Assembly: GCA_030844895.1 (NCBI GenBank)
Contig: CM061224.1
Span: 74,904,567-74,968,566, forward strand
DNA: 64,000 nt
Source: Ambrosia x helenae
Taxonomy: Eukaryota > Streptophyta > Magnoliopsida > Asterales > Asteraceae
Direction of reading: 5' to 3'
Every line of letters starts with the position of its first letter. Within the stretch, counting starts at the first letter, position 1. Below, piece after piece: positions 8,479-17,112 of this stretch. The notes below the pieces were generated by a model. It was not told the DNA's origin. It saw only the letters and a program-made list of their open reading frames with translations, and searched no databases. A program made the translations under genes and the position numbers.

Positions 8479-11400
8479 TTAGTCCTGTTTTTCCTTTATA
8501 TTGTTTACTTTCAAAAGATATTCAAAGCGGGATCTGTCAAAAGCTTTAGTAAACAAATCTGCACGTTGGTAGTCAGTATGGATTTTGACCATGTCAATCA
8601 ATTCCTTAGCATAACAGTCACGGATAAAATGATATTTAATCCGAATGTGTTTAGCTTTAGAATGATTTTCAGTATTTTTAGTTAAAGCAATTGCGGCTTC
8701 GTTGTCACAGTGTATAGGGGTTTTAAGAAACTGCAAACCGTAATCGACCATCTGTTGTTGGATCCAGAGCACTTGAGAACAGCAACTCGAGGCTGAAATG
8801 TACTCGGCTTCACATGTAGACAGTGCGACGGAAGTCTGTTTCTTGCATTGCCAGGTGATTAACCTGCTCCCTAAAAACTGGCAACCGGCTGTTGTTGATT
8901 TGCTGTCTTTGTCACAGCCGCCCCAATCTGCATCACTAAAAGCAATAAAATCAAAATCATCATCATTAGGGTACCAAAGTCCTTTTGATGGACAACCCTT
9001 CAGATATCGAAGGATACGCTTGACAGCCGTCAGATGACTTTGTTTCGGCTTCGATTGATATCGGGCACAGAGACACGTTGCATACATAATATCTGGTCGA
9101 GACGCTGTCAAATACATCAGAGATCCGATGATTGCTCTGTATGTAAATGGATCTGTCAGCTCCCCCTTAGCGTCAACTCCAATCCCGTGATTGGGTTGTA
9201 TCGGGGTATCCATCGGCTTAGAGTCCTCCATCTGGAATCGGCTCAAGATGTCGGCAACATATTTTGTCTGGTGAATGAAGATCCCGTCGGGTCTTTGATC
9301 CACCTGTAAGCCGAGGAAAAACTGCATTTCTCCCATAGCGCTCATTTCGAACTTCTCCTGCATAACAATTTCAAATTCCCTGCACAAGAGTTCGTTAGTT
9401 GAACCAAATATAATATCGTCAACGTAAATCTGTACTAGAAGCAAGTCATCGCCCGTCTTCTTCGTAAAGAGGGTGCAATCGACGAGGCCGCGCTTGAATC
9501 CTTTGGAGATGAGGTATGTGCTTAGCTCCTCGTACCACTGTCTCGGAGCCTGGTGCAAACCGTATAAAGCTTTGTTCAGCACGTAGACCTTGTCCCGGTG
9601 GATTGGGTCCTCAAAGCCTGGTGGTTGCCCGACATAAACCTCCTCCTTGACTTTACCATACAGAAATGCGCTCTTGACGTCCATTTGATAGACTTTGAAT
9701 TTCTTATACGAAGCAAACGCAAGGAACATCCGAATAGCTTCCATTCGTGCTACTGGTGCATAGATTTCGTTGTAGTCAATTCCTTCAATCTGATGGAAAC
9801 CCTGCACAACCAATCTGGCTTTGTTCCTTACAATAACTCCACGGTCATCCTTCTTGCACTTAAACACCCACTTAGTGCCAATTTTCTTTCGTCCCTGCGG
9901 CAAATCTGTGAGCGTCCATACTCCCAATTTCTGAAATTGCAGTAACTCTTCCTGCATTGCCTCAACCCAGGCATCTTCTTGCAAAGCGTCTTTGTATGTC
10001 CTTGGCTCTACTTGGGACACGTAACATGCAAACGACCAATCATTTTGGTCACCAGATTTCTGAATTTTGGCATACAATGCTAAAGCACCAAAACTCTCTG
10101 GCGTATTAACGCTTTTAAGCTGCCCTCTGGTCATCACTCCACTACCAGGATCTCCAATCACTTGCTCCAGCGGGTGAATACGATGAATCCGAGATTCCGG
10201 ATTAACAGGTACAATCACTCCCGTCTGAGCAGTCAAGTTCTCTGTAGCATCCTGATCATTACCCGTGTTAGATGATGAAGCAACATCTGTATTTGGAGCT
10301 GGGTTCACAGTTTGCTCTTCTAAATCTTCAGCATTTTCAAGAACAGCTTCTTCAAATTGTTCATCTTCTGATTCTGAAGTGTCTAACGAAGTTGAAGCTT
10401 CTTGAAACAACTCTTCTTCTTGTGTAGGAACACTGGTATCACTAGAAGCTGGTGGGGGGTTTACGGTAATTGGACGCATCAACGGTGAAGTTGCCGCGTT
10501 TTCACATTCGTAAAGTAATCGGATCACAGCTTCTTCAACCAGGCTATCTAGATTGAATGATTCAAAGAAATCTTTGTAATCAAACATCCAATCAGGGCCC
10601 GTGCCTTGCAAATTCTGTGTGTAACGTTGAACTTCCACGTTTGCCCAATCCTCCACTTGACGAGTTCGCTTGTTGAATACCCGTTTGAGCGGGGTTGCAT
10701 ATCCAACAAAATATCCCTCTTCAGCTTTAGGACTAAACTTCTCGCTTGGATTCAACATCGTACATGGCGCCCCAAATGGTTCTAGATACTCTAAATTGGG
10801 CTTTCGTCGGTGTAACAGCTCATAAGATGTCTTTCCAAACTTCTTCACTGTTATAACCCGATTTAATGTATAGTTTGCTGCATAAATCGCCTCGTTCCAG
10901 AACATTACTGGAAGATTTGAGTCAGCGAGCATTGTTCGTGCAGCCTCAATCAGAGTCCTATTCTTTCTCTCAGCAACACCGTTCTGTTGCGGGGTATACG
11001 GAGCTGAATATTCATGATGTATCCCTTTGCTTTCACAAAGTTCATCCATCTTTGCATTTTTAAACTCCGTCCCGTTGTCACTCCTGATTCTTTTGATCTT
11101 CAAGTTGTAGATATTCTCCAGCCGAGTGAACAGAACTTGTAAGTTTGTAAAGGTGTCGCTTTTGTTCTTCAAACACATCACCCATGAAAATCGTGAATAG
11201 TCATCAGTGACGACTAAACAATAAAGCTCCCCAAGATGACTTTTGCGCTTGACCGGTCCAAAAAGGTCCATATGCAATCGCTCAAGCGGCATCTCAACAG
11301 AGTTAACCTTCTTCAATTTATGGGATTGTCTGTGTTGTTTTCCTTTCATGCAGCTTACACACTTGTCGTTCAGATGGAAATGTTTCACGTTAACTCCATC

Positions 11401-11931
11401 GACAAGTCCATTTCTCACTAACTGATTCATCTTTCTCAAATGAATGTGCCCCATCCTGCGGTGCCACATTATTGATTCTTTTTCGGTCGCCTTGGAAAGA
11501 AAGCATGTAATCTGTCCCTGTGGTGTCATTGCCTTAGACATATCAAGAATGTAAAGATTGTTGACTCGAGGTGCCATCAACATAACCCACTCCTTTGGAA
11601 TCTTGAAGCCCGGTTTGAGGATGTAGCAGGATTTGTCATCAAAATGCACAGAAAATTGTTTGTCGCATATTTGACTGACGCTCAACAGATTATAGTCTAT
11701 CTGCTTTACATAAGATATTCGCTCGAAAGTCACAACCCCGTTACTCACGCTTCCTTCCATCGTGATATAACCTCCTTTATTGCCCGCGAACGCAACATAT
11801 CCACCATTGATATTCTTTACATCAAACAGCAACGCCAAATCCCCCGTCATGTGGCCTGAAGCTCCACTATCAACAATCCAGAGACTGCTAATAGGGCCAA
11901 CTGAAGCTCCCTGCACACAGAAAATAGACAA
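8479..11931 (-). CDS. pol: Pol polyprotein of element 1 (1150 aa)
   Basis: Copia-type polyprotein that supplies the enzymes for copying and integrating the element. In order: aspartic protease with VDSGASGHMTG (D21); GAG-pre-integrase region with HRRMGH and a CVSC zinc pair; integrase with D222, D285 (RSDNGTEF) and E321 (AERKNRT), D,D-35-E spacing; reverse transcriptase with YVDD at 836-839; RNase H with D1000 (SDADWGG), E1041 (STCEAEY) and D1076 (CDNEAA). All key residues are present and the frame is open. It is in frame with gag and begins right after the gag TAA. The first codon is TTG here but ATG in element 5, so independent initiation there is not conserved; stop readthrough or splicing to the acceptor gtgtgcag just inside pol is more likely. 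Confidence 0.95.
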   Translation of the reverse strand: MSIFCVQGASVGPISSLWIVDSGASGHMTGDLALLFDVKNINGGYVAFAGNKGGYITMEGSVSNGVVTFERISYVKQIDYNLLSVSQICDKQFSVHFDDKSCYILKPGFKIPKEWVMLMAPRVNNLYILDMSKAMTPQGQITCFLSKATEKESIMWHRRMGHIHLRKMNQLVRNGLVDGVNVKHFHLNDKCVSCMKGKQHRQSHKLKKVNSVEMPLERLHMDLFGPVKRKSHLGELYCLVVTDDYSRFSWVMCLKNKSDTFTNLQVLFTRLENIYNLKIKRIRSDNGTEFKNAKMDELCESKGIHHEYSAPYTPQQNGVAERKNRTLIEAARTMLADSNLPVMFWNEAIYAANYTLNRVITVKKFGKTSYELLHRRKPNLEYLEPFGAPCTMLNPSEKFSPKAEEGYFVGYATPLKRVFNKRTRQVEDWANVEVQRYTQNLQGTGPDWMFDYKDFFESFNLDSLVEEAVIRLLYECENAATSPLMRPITVNPPPASSDTSVPTQEEELFQEASTSLDTSESEDEQFEEAVLENAEDLEEQTVNPAPNTDVASSSNTGNDQDATENLTAQTGVIVPVNPESRIHRIHPLEQVIGDPGSGVMTRGQLKSVNTPESFGALALYAKIQKSGDQNDWSFACYVSQVEPRTYKDALQEDAWVEAMQEELLQFQKLGVWTLTDLPQGRKKIGTKWVFKCKKDDRGVIVRNKARLVVQGFHQIEGIDYNEIYAPVARMEAIRMFLAFASYKKFKVYQMDVKSAFLYGKVKEEVYVGQPPGFEDPIHRDKVYVLNKALYGLHQAPRQWYEELSTYLISKGFKRGLVDCTLFTKKTGDDLLLVQIYVDDIIFGSTNELLCREFEIVMQEKFEMSAMGEMQFFLGLQVDQRPDGIFIHQTKYVADILSRFQMEDSKPMDTPIQPNHGIGVDAKGELTDPFTYRAIIGSLMYLTASRPDIMYATCLCARYQSKPKQSHLTAVKRILRYLKGCPSKGLWYPNDDDFDFIAFSDADWGGCDKDSKSTTAGCQFLGSRLITWQCKKQTSVALSTCEAEYISASSCCSQVLWIQQQMVDYGLQFLKTPIHCDNEAAIALTKNTENHSKAKHIRIKYHFIRDCYAKELIDMVKIHTDYQRADLFTKAFDRSRFEYLLKVNNIKEKQD

Positions 11932-14900
11932 TTAGTTCTTTCGGGGGACCCAAGCCTGAGTCTTGGGCCTTTGAACTTTGGCTTTCAAAGAATCATTCTC
12001 AATGACTTTATCAACAACTTTCGGTTTTGAAACAATCGCTTTCTGATTTTTCAAAACAGATTCATTCTTATCACTTACCTTTGATGTAGAGGCTCCTGGA
12101 GAACCATTAGGTGTCCAAGATTGTTCAGACCTTTTGAGAATACGAATTTGAGGTTTTGGTTTCTCAATAGGTTTCTGAACATTGTTACTGAAAGTAACTT
12201 TCTTAGCAACCTTATCTGAATGAACAGACTTAGGTCCAACATTTGACCTGACAATTGGTTTTTGTGGAACCTTTTGTCTGTCAGCTGTTGTGTTCACCAC
12301 TGGTTTTCTCCAAGATTGTTCCATTGCCATCCGATTCCTCCGATCATAATGAAATGGACGGTTGTTCCTCATTTGAAAATTGTTTTGATTTTGAAAATGT
12401 TGTTGTTGAGGAACAGTCCGTCTATGCGGTGGAATGTAATGATCAATCGGCTTTTTGATGGAATTCTTAACCTCAACTTCATGTCTCTTGTGCCTTACAT
12501 ATGGACACTGAGCAAGTAAATGCCCGCGTTCTCCACATTTAAAACACTTTCTATATTCCTCAAACACATAATGAGCATTCGGTGAAGCAAATGTTTTTAC
12601 AGGAAATTGATCATTATATTGTTGATTTCTTAAACTCTCAGGAAGTGGTCCTTTTGAGTAAGAAGGTTCATGAAAACCATTTGCTTTATCATCAGGTCGA
12701 ATAAACTCAGTGACATGTATTTTTGGCTCTTGAGGAGTTTCTGAAAACAGTTTCTTTAAGATTTCTGGTGGAATTTCATTGGTTCTTTCATGTTTTGGAA
12801 ACCAAATTGTACTTTCTTGCCAGATTTTATCAAGTTTAGAATAGTTAACGTTTTTAATCGGAAACTCCTCATCAGCAATGATTTTATCGGATCCTTCCAT
12901 CCGATAAAATACCTTTACAGGTTTGTCACTGGTTTCATTCAGCTCATTCTTTTCAATCACATTCTTAACAACATTCTTAACATCATTCTTAACATCATTC
13001 TTTTTCTTAACATCAAGCTTTTTAGACTTCTTGTCATGAATAGCTTTTGCCATCGGATGAATATGATCAGATGGTGATACTGGTTCGGTAGTAATGATGT
13101 GATTTTCTTTTGGAATCTCACATTCATTATCAGATTTATCACTACCAGTATCATCATTATCATCATTATCCGAATCTGAACTATCACTCTCAGCATAAAC
13201 ACCCTCATTGTTCAAGCCCAAAATCGGTCTCACATCTTCAGGATATGGTTCACCAATACTCGAGGTATTAGATTCCACATCTGATGATGAGTCTGATTTC
13301 ACCGAACTCTCCGGTATAACTTGATGATAGTTATGGTTCTCAAAAAGAACCGGAGATGGTACAGACTTATAATTGGTGGTGTTATCATCAATTATATGAT
13401 CCACGACATAAGCAACATTCTTATAGCTTTCTAACTTCTTGTTAACCTTTTCAGCAAAGCATTTAATGGCAGCCATTTCTAACTTGGTGTTTTCAATTTC
13501 ATTGATGTAGTTATTTATGGCCAGTTGTTTCAATGACAAAGTGGTTTTCAAGTCAGAAATGTCCTTTTTATAGCCATCTAATACTTTGTTAAAAGCATTT
13601 AACTCTTTGCGAGTAGATTGACAGTTTTGAATAGCACTATCACGTGAAATTCGGAGTTGTTTATTCTCCTCTGTCAACCTATCACAAGTCCCACAATATT
13701 TATCACTCATGACATCAGTGCTAGATTCAGAAGAACTTACAGGTTTTGGCGGTTCGGTCATGGCCATCAAAGCAAAATGAGCTTCCTTTCCAGTGAAAAA
13801 CTTTGAGTAGTCTATCTTGGTGAAAGCATCATCAGCTATGCACGACTTCCTCGTCATCAAGAAATCAGCTTCTGCCAGCAACTGGTCAATATCATCATCC
13901 AAAGAATCAACACTTCCCTCTGTGTCTGATTCGCTCTCAGAGTCTGAATAGACTGATTTACACTCCTCGGGAACATCAGCAACTGAATCAATCACCATCC
14001 CAGATCTCTTCTCCTCAGCCTCAACCTCAACAGGTTCACTCTCCACTTCCATCTCTGTCTCAGAATCATCACTCTCACTCTCCTCAGTTTCTTTCTTCTC
14101 ATCAACTACCACCGACTCTTCCAGATCAACCTGATAAGCAACACAAGCTACATTCCCACCAGTAGTTATTTCTTCAACCCCTATTTGCATACCTGACCAG
14201 TCAAACCTCTCATCCTGCTGAGTAACCAAAGCTTGGTTTTGACCAGCATTCTGTTGAGTCTCAGTAGGTGTAGTGATAGGTACAACTGTCCGGTTTGGGT
14301 GATTAGGAGATTGGTTTTGAATCTGATTTTGTGTGTTTGGTTGTCTGTTCTGGTTGTTAAAGTTTCGGTTCTGATAGTTGTTGTTGGTTTGGTAAGAAAC
14401 TTGGTTTTGTTGACGGTTCTGGTAATTGGCATTGAAGGGATTTCGGTTACCTTGTTTAGGTGGCTGGGTGCATTCCCGTTTGAAGTGTCCTTTCTCTCCA
14501 CAATTAAAACATGTGACCTTCTCCTTATTGAAACCATAGGTCGTGTTGGGAGAAGTTGCCAGGTCAGTCCTTCCAGTTTTCTCTATGAACTCTGTTGCTC
14601 TCCTCATTATACTCGCAAAAGCCCATTGAATGTCTATGAGTTCCATCTCTTCTTTATCGATCTGTGCGTAGTCCTCGTTGGTCAAATTGTTGTTCCCAAT
14701 CTGACTAGCAACCAAACCATTGTAGGAAGAAACCATAGCAGAGACTAATGCAATGTGTTGCTGAGCAACCTCCACAGTCACGTTTCCTAAGTTGGATGTG
14801 TCCAAAACCACCGGTTGTTTATGTTGAGTAATTTGGTTTGATGGTTGTTGTGTTTGGTTAGCAGTGTAAAAACTAGCTTGTTGCATTGGAGAGACTGGTG

Positions 14901-16002
14901 AAATGTAGGAAGTATATTGTGGTGGTGTATATGATGGTTGTTGTGTGTAGGAGTTGTATTGTGGTGGTGTGAAGTTGGTGGTTGGTTTTGATGAATCCAT
15001 GACGTTGGAAATGCATGCAACATGTGGTGCAACACTTCCAGAGCTCGAGTTTCCAGGTGAAACTGAAGTACCTCCAAAATACAGACTTGGATTCTGAGGA
15101 ATCTGCGACCTCCTAGCTTTCCTCCTATCCTCCAGCTCTTTGTTCTCCAACTTCTCAATAAATTCTGAAATGGTCCAGAATTGATAAGCATCTTTCTCTC
15201 TAAGTACCTCCACATGCTGATCCCACTGTGGTGGCAAAGCATCTGCAAACTTATCAACTTGCTTGGTCATGGGAATCTGTACACCATAGCTAGACAATTC
15301 AGACAATAAATGCATATATCTTGGTGTTAGTTCTTTCAAAGTCTCATTATTAATAAACGAAAAATTATCAAACTCCTTAACCAACTCCTCCATTCTCAAA
15401 CTCCTGGTCTTTTCATTTCCATCATGCTTCCTCTTCAGCTTATCCCAAAGCTGCTTCGACGTTGTACATGTCCCGAACTGATGCAACAGGTCACTTGTGA
15501 TCGCCTGTGTCAGTTGAGAGAACGCCTTCTTCTCCACCACGTATTTCTTCTTCTCATCCTCTGCCAAGCTCTCAAGAGGAATCAACTCACCGGTATTCTC
15601 CAGAATCGGTGCTGTATATCCTTTGACTATCATGCTCCACGCCTCAGCTCCTTCAACTCCCATGCCCTCCAGATGGATCTTGAACATGGTGTGCCACTGG
15701 TTGTACTCTTGCATATCCATGAGCTTAGGTGGCCGAGTTCCACTACCTGTAGACAAATCCTTAATCAAGGTAGAGATAGCGTTAGTGGTTTGAGTATTTA
15801 CCGCCGCTGCAGCTACTCCCCAATAGTCTGATTGTAAAGCCGGATGTGCTACATTCTGAGGCATCGTGCTCGATGTTGTCATGTAGTTCAGTGGTTGTGA
15901 GGACTGCGTGTTCGTCTTTTGAGCTGCAATAGTCCATGGGTCCATTGTCTGCTGTTGTGGTTGTGTTGGTGCTGATCCCTGAGTAGTCTGATAACGCCAC
16001 AT
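11932..16002 (-). CDS. gag: Gag of element 1 (1356 aa, two zinc knuckles)
   Basis: Structural protein expected to form the particle and bind the element's RNA. I start at the ATG at 16002 (protein begins MWRYQTT), which element 5 shares. A copia Gag core covers about residues 80-330. A CCHC knuckle starts at C498 (CFNCGEKGHFKREC) and a second at C1153 (CFKCGERGHLLAQC). Between them lie an acidic, serine-rich part and a coiled coil (about 750-850); Q- and N-rich low-complexity tracts surround the first knuckle. It ends in AWVPRKN then TAA. It is several times longer than a standard copia Gag. Elements 2 and 3 also have the second knuckle and the AWVP tail. Sirevirus Gags are known to have extended coiled-coil C-termini. 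Confidence 0.92.
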   Translation of the reverse strand: MWRYQTTQGSAPTQPQQQTMDPWTIAAQKTNTQSSQPLNYMTTSSTMPQNVAHPALQSDYWGVAAAAVNTQTTNAISTLIKDLSTGSGTRPPKLMDMQEYNQWHTMFKIHLEGMGVEGAEAWSMIVKGYTAPILENTGELIPLESLAEDEKKKYVVEKKAFSQLTQAITSDLLHQFGTCTTSKQLWDKLKRKHDGNEKTRSLRMEELVKEFDNFSFINNETLKELTPRYMHLLSELSSYGVQIPMTKQVDKFADALPPQWDQHVEVLREKDAYQFWTISEFIEKLENKELEDRRKARRSQIPQNPSLYFGGTSVSPGNSSSGSVAPHVACISNVMDSSKPTTNFTPPQYNSYTQQPSYTPPQYTSYISPVSPMQQASFYTANQTQQPSNQITQHKQPVVLDTSNLGNVTVEVAQQHIALVSAMVSSYNGLVASQIGNNNLTNEDYAQIDKEEMELIDIQWAFASIMRRATEFIEKTGRTDLATSPNTTYGFNKEKVTCFNCGEKGHFKRECTQPPKQGNRNPFNANYQNRQQNQVSYQTNNNYQNRNFNNQNRQPNTQNQIQNQSPNHPNRTVVPITTPTETQQNAGQNQALVTQQDERFDWSGMQIGVEEITTGGNVACVAYQVDLEESVVVDEKKETEESESDDSETEMEVESEPVEVEAEEKRSGMVIDSVADVPEECKSVYSDSESESDTEGSVDSLDDDIDQLLAEADFLMTRKSCIADDAFTKIDYSKFFTGKEAHFALMAMTEPPKPVSSSESSTDVMSDKYCGTCDRLTEENKQLRISRDSAIQNCQSTRKELNAFNKVLDGYKKDISDLKTTLSLKQLAINNYINEIENTKLEMAAIKCFAEKVNKKLESYKNVAYVVDHIIDDNTTNYKSVPSPVLFENHNYHQVIPESSVKSDSSSDVESNTSSIGEPYPEDVRPILGLNNEGVYAESDSSDSDNDDNDDTGSDKSDNECEIPKENHIITTEPVSPSDHIHPMAKAIHDKKSKKLDVKKKNDVKNDVKNVVKNVIEKNELNETSDKPVKVFYRMEGSDKIIADEEFPIKNVNYSKLDKIWQESTIWFPKHERTNEIPPEILKKLFSETPQEPKIHVTEFIRPDDKANGFHEPSYSKGPLPESLRNQQYNDQFPVKTFASPNAHYVFEEYRKCFKCGERGHLLAQCPYVRHKRHEVEVKNSIKKPIDHYIPPHRRTVPQQQHFQNQNNFQMRNNRPFHYDRRNRMAMEQSWRKPVVNTTADRQKVPQKPIVRSNVGPKSVHSDKVAKKVTFSNNVQKPIEKPKPQIRILKRSEQSWTPNGSPGASTSKVSDKNESVLKNQKAIVSKPKVVDKVIENDSLKAKVQRPKTQAWVPRKN

Positions 16003-16052
16003 GATCAAAATCTGAAAATCACAAACACTTAGAAAAATTTTCAGAAAAAAAA

Positions 16053-16272
16053 AATTCTACGTTCGCCCGAAAATTACTTCTTTCGTCCAAATTTTCTAAG
16101 TTCTATTACAATTTCCACTTTCGCCCGGACCAAAACGGACGAATGTGAAATATACTACCCGAATGTGAAAAGTTTCAAACAGGTTTTCAGATTCGACCAC
16201 TAAAAACACTCAGGTTCGCCCACTTTTTGTCAGGTTCGCCCACTTCTCTCAGTCCAGGTTCCAGGTTCGCCC
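16053..16272 (-). repeat. Motif array in the gag leader
   Basis: Copies of the CGAANGTG family and looser forms (gggcgaacctg, gggcgaacgtag, gtcgaatctg) occupy the 220 bp before gag on the - strand. The leader ends with ttttcag 10 nt before the gag ATG. The rest of the leader (16273-16562) shows nothing I recognise. Confidence 0.7.
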
Positions 16273-16562
16273 CATATCAGCAGATTTCACTTTTGAAAAA
16301 CGGTTATTGTTTGAAAAACGGTTATTTTGATCTGAGATTTTCAAAAGTTCATGGAATTCAATGATCTTGATCAGGTTATGTTTCGGATTTGATTTGGAAC
16401 AACTTTAAGTCTTGGAAAACTTGAATTTGACCACAAAATCACCTTTAAATCGATCAAAAACTATGTTTTATGAAAGTTTTTGTAAAAACAGATGATAATT
16501 GATCTAAAACATGTCCAAATCAACTCTGATCTTATCGAATTTGTTGTTGTATGATCCTCTAT

Positions 16563-16574
16563 GCTCTGATACCA
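16563..16574 (-). other. Primer binding site of element 1 (tRNA-iMet)
   Basis: On the - strand tggtatcagagc, complementary to the 3' end of initiator methionine tRNA, begins 3 nt after the 5' LTR. Confidence 0.92.
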
Positions 16575-16577
16575 CTT

Positions 16578-17112
16578 TGTGAGCGTTGGATTTTATCTAA
16601 AACAGGATATTATGATCATACAAGTCACAAATCTAGGTGCGGAATCCCTAGATCTGAACAAATTGATAAGATGCTAATCACGACACAATCAAGATCATTT
16701 TCAACTTCATTTTCATAGATTAACTTTCAAATAACAATCAATTACAAAGGTTATGTTAATCTAGAGACACAACGACACTTTCTCAAAACACTACAGAACC
16801 TGCACAGAACCTGGACACAAATGATAACACTCTTACATAATCAAAAACTCAAAACCTATATATAATGACTGCACATTCGCCCCTTTCTGTAGGTCGAATG
16901 TGACAATTTCCACATTCGCCCACATGGAGTGGTCGAATGTGGTCTTCTGTCCACATCAAAACTTCATTCGTCCATTAAGGTTCCACCTTCGCCCAGTTTG
17001 TCTCACCTTCGCCCATATCTATCTTCATTCGCCCATATCTACACACCTTCGGCTACCCCTTAACATATGTTAGTAATATCATATCCAATCCTTAGTCGCA
17101 AATGCATCAAAA
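16578..17112 (-). repeat. 5' LTR of element 1
   Basis: 535 bp, TATA box at 16857-16864, with the U3 motif array at 16872-17048. The outer end reads tt instead of tg (base 17111 is A where the 3' LTR has C), a change that probably arose after insertion. It is directly followed by the target duplication attga at 17113-17117. Confidence 0.95.

Larger units (their letters stand above)
1835..17112 (-). mobile_element. Element 1: full-length Sirevirus-type Ty1/copia retrotransposon
   Basis: A complete element of about 15.3 kb on the - strand. Its parts in transcription order are the 5' LTR (16578-17112), primer site (16563-16574), leader, gag (16002-11932), pol (11931-8479), a 2.4 kb gap, a third ORF (6035-2382), polypurine tract (2369-2379) and 3' LTR (1835-2368). 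It is flanked by a perfect 5-bp target duplication, attga, at 1830-1834 and 17113-17117. By eye the two LTRs differ at only two places in about 535 bp, so the insertion is recent. All three ORFs are open, so it may still be active. The pol order (integrase before reverse transcriptase), the iMet primer site, the long gag and the extra ORF fit the Sirevirus lineage. Confidence 0.95.

Noticed and set aside
14233..14748. Long antisense ORFs over gag and pol (for example 14233-14748 and 54447-54992)
   Set aside because: They are shadows of the gag reading in repetitive Q- and N-rich stretches, with no recognisable domain.
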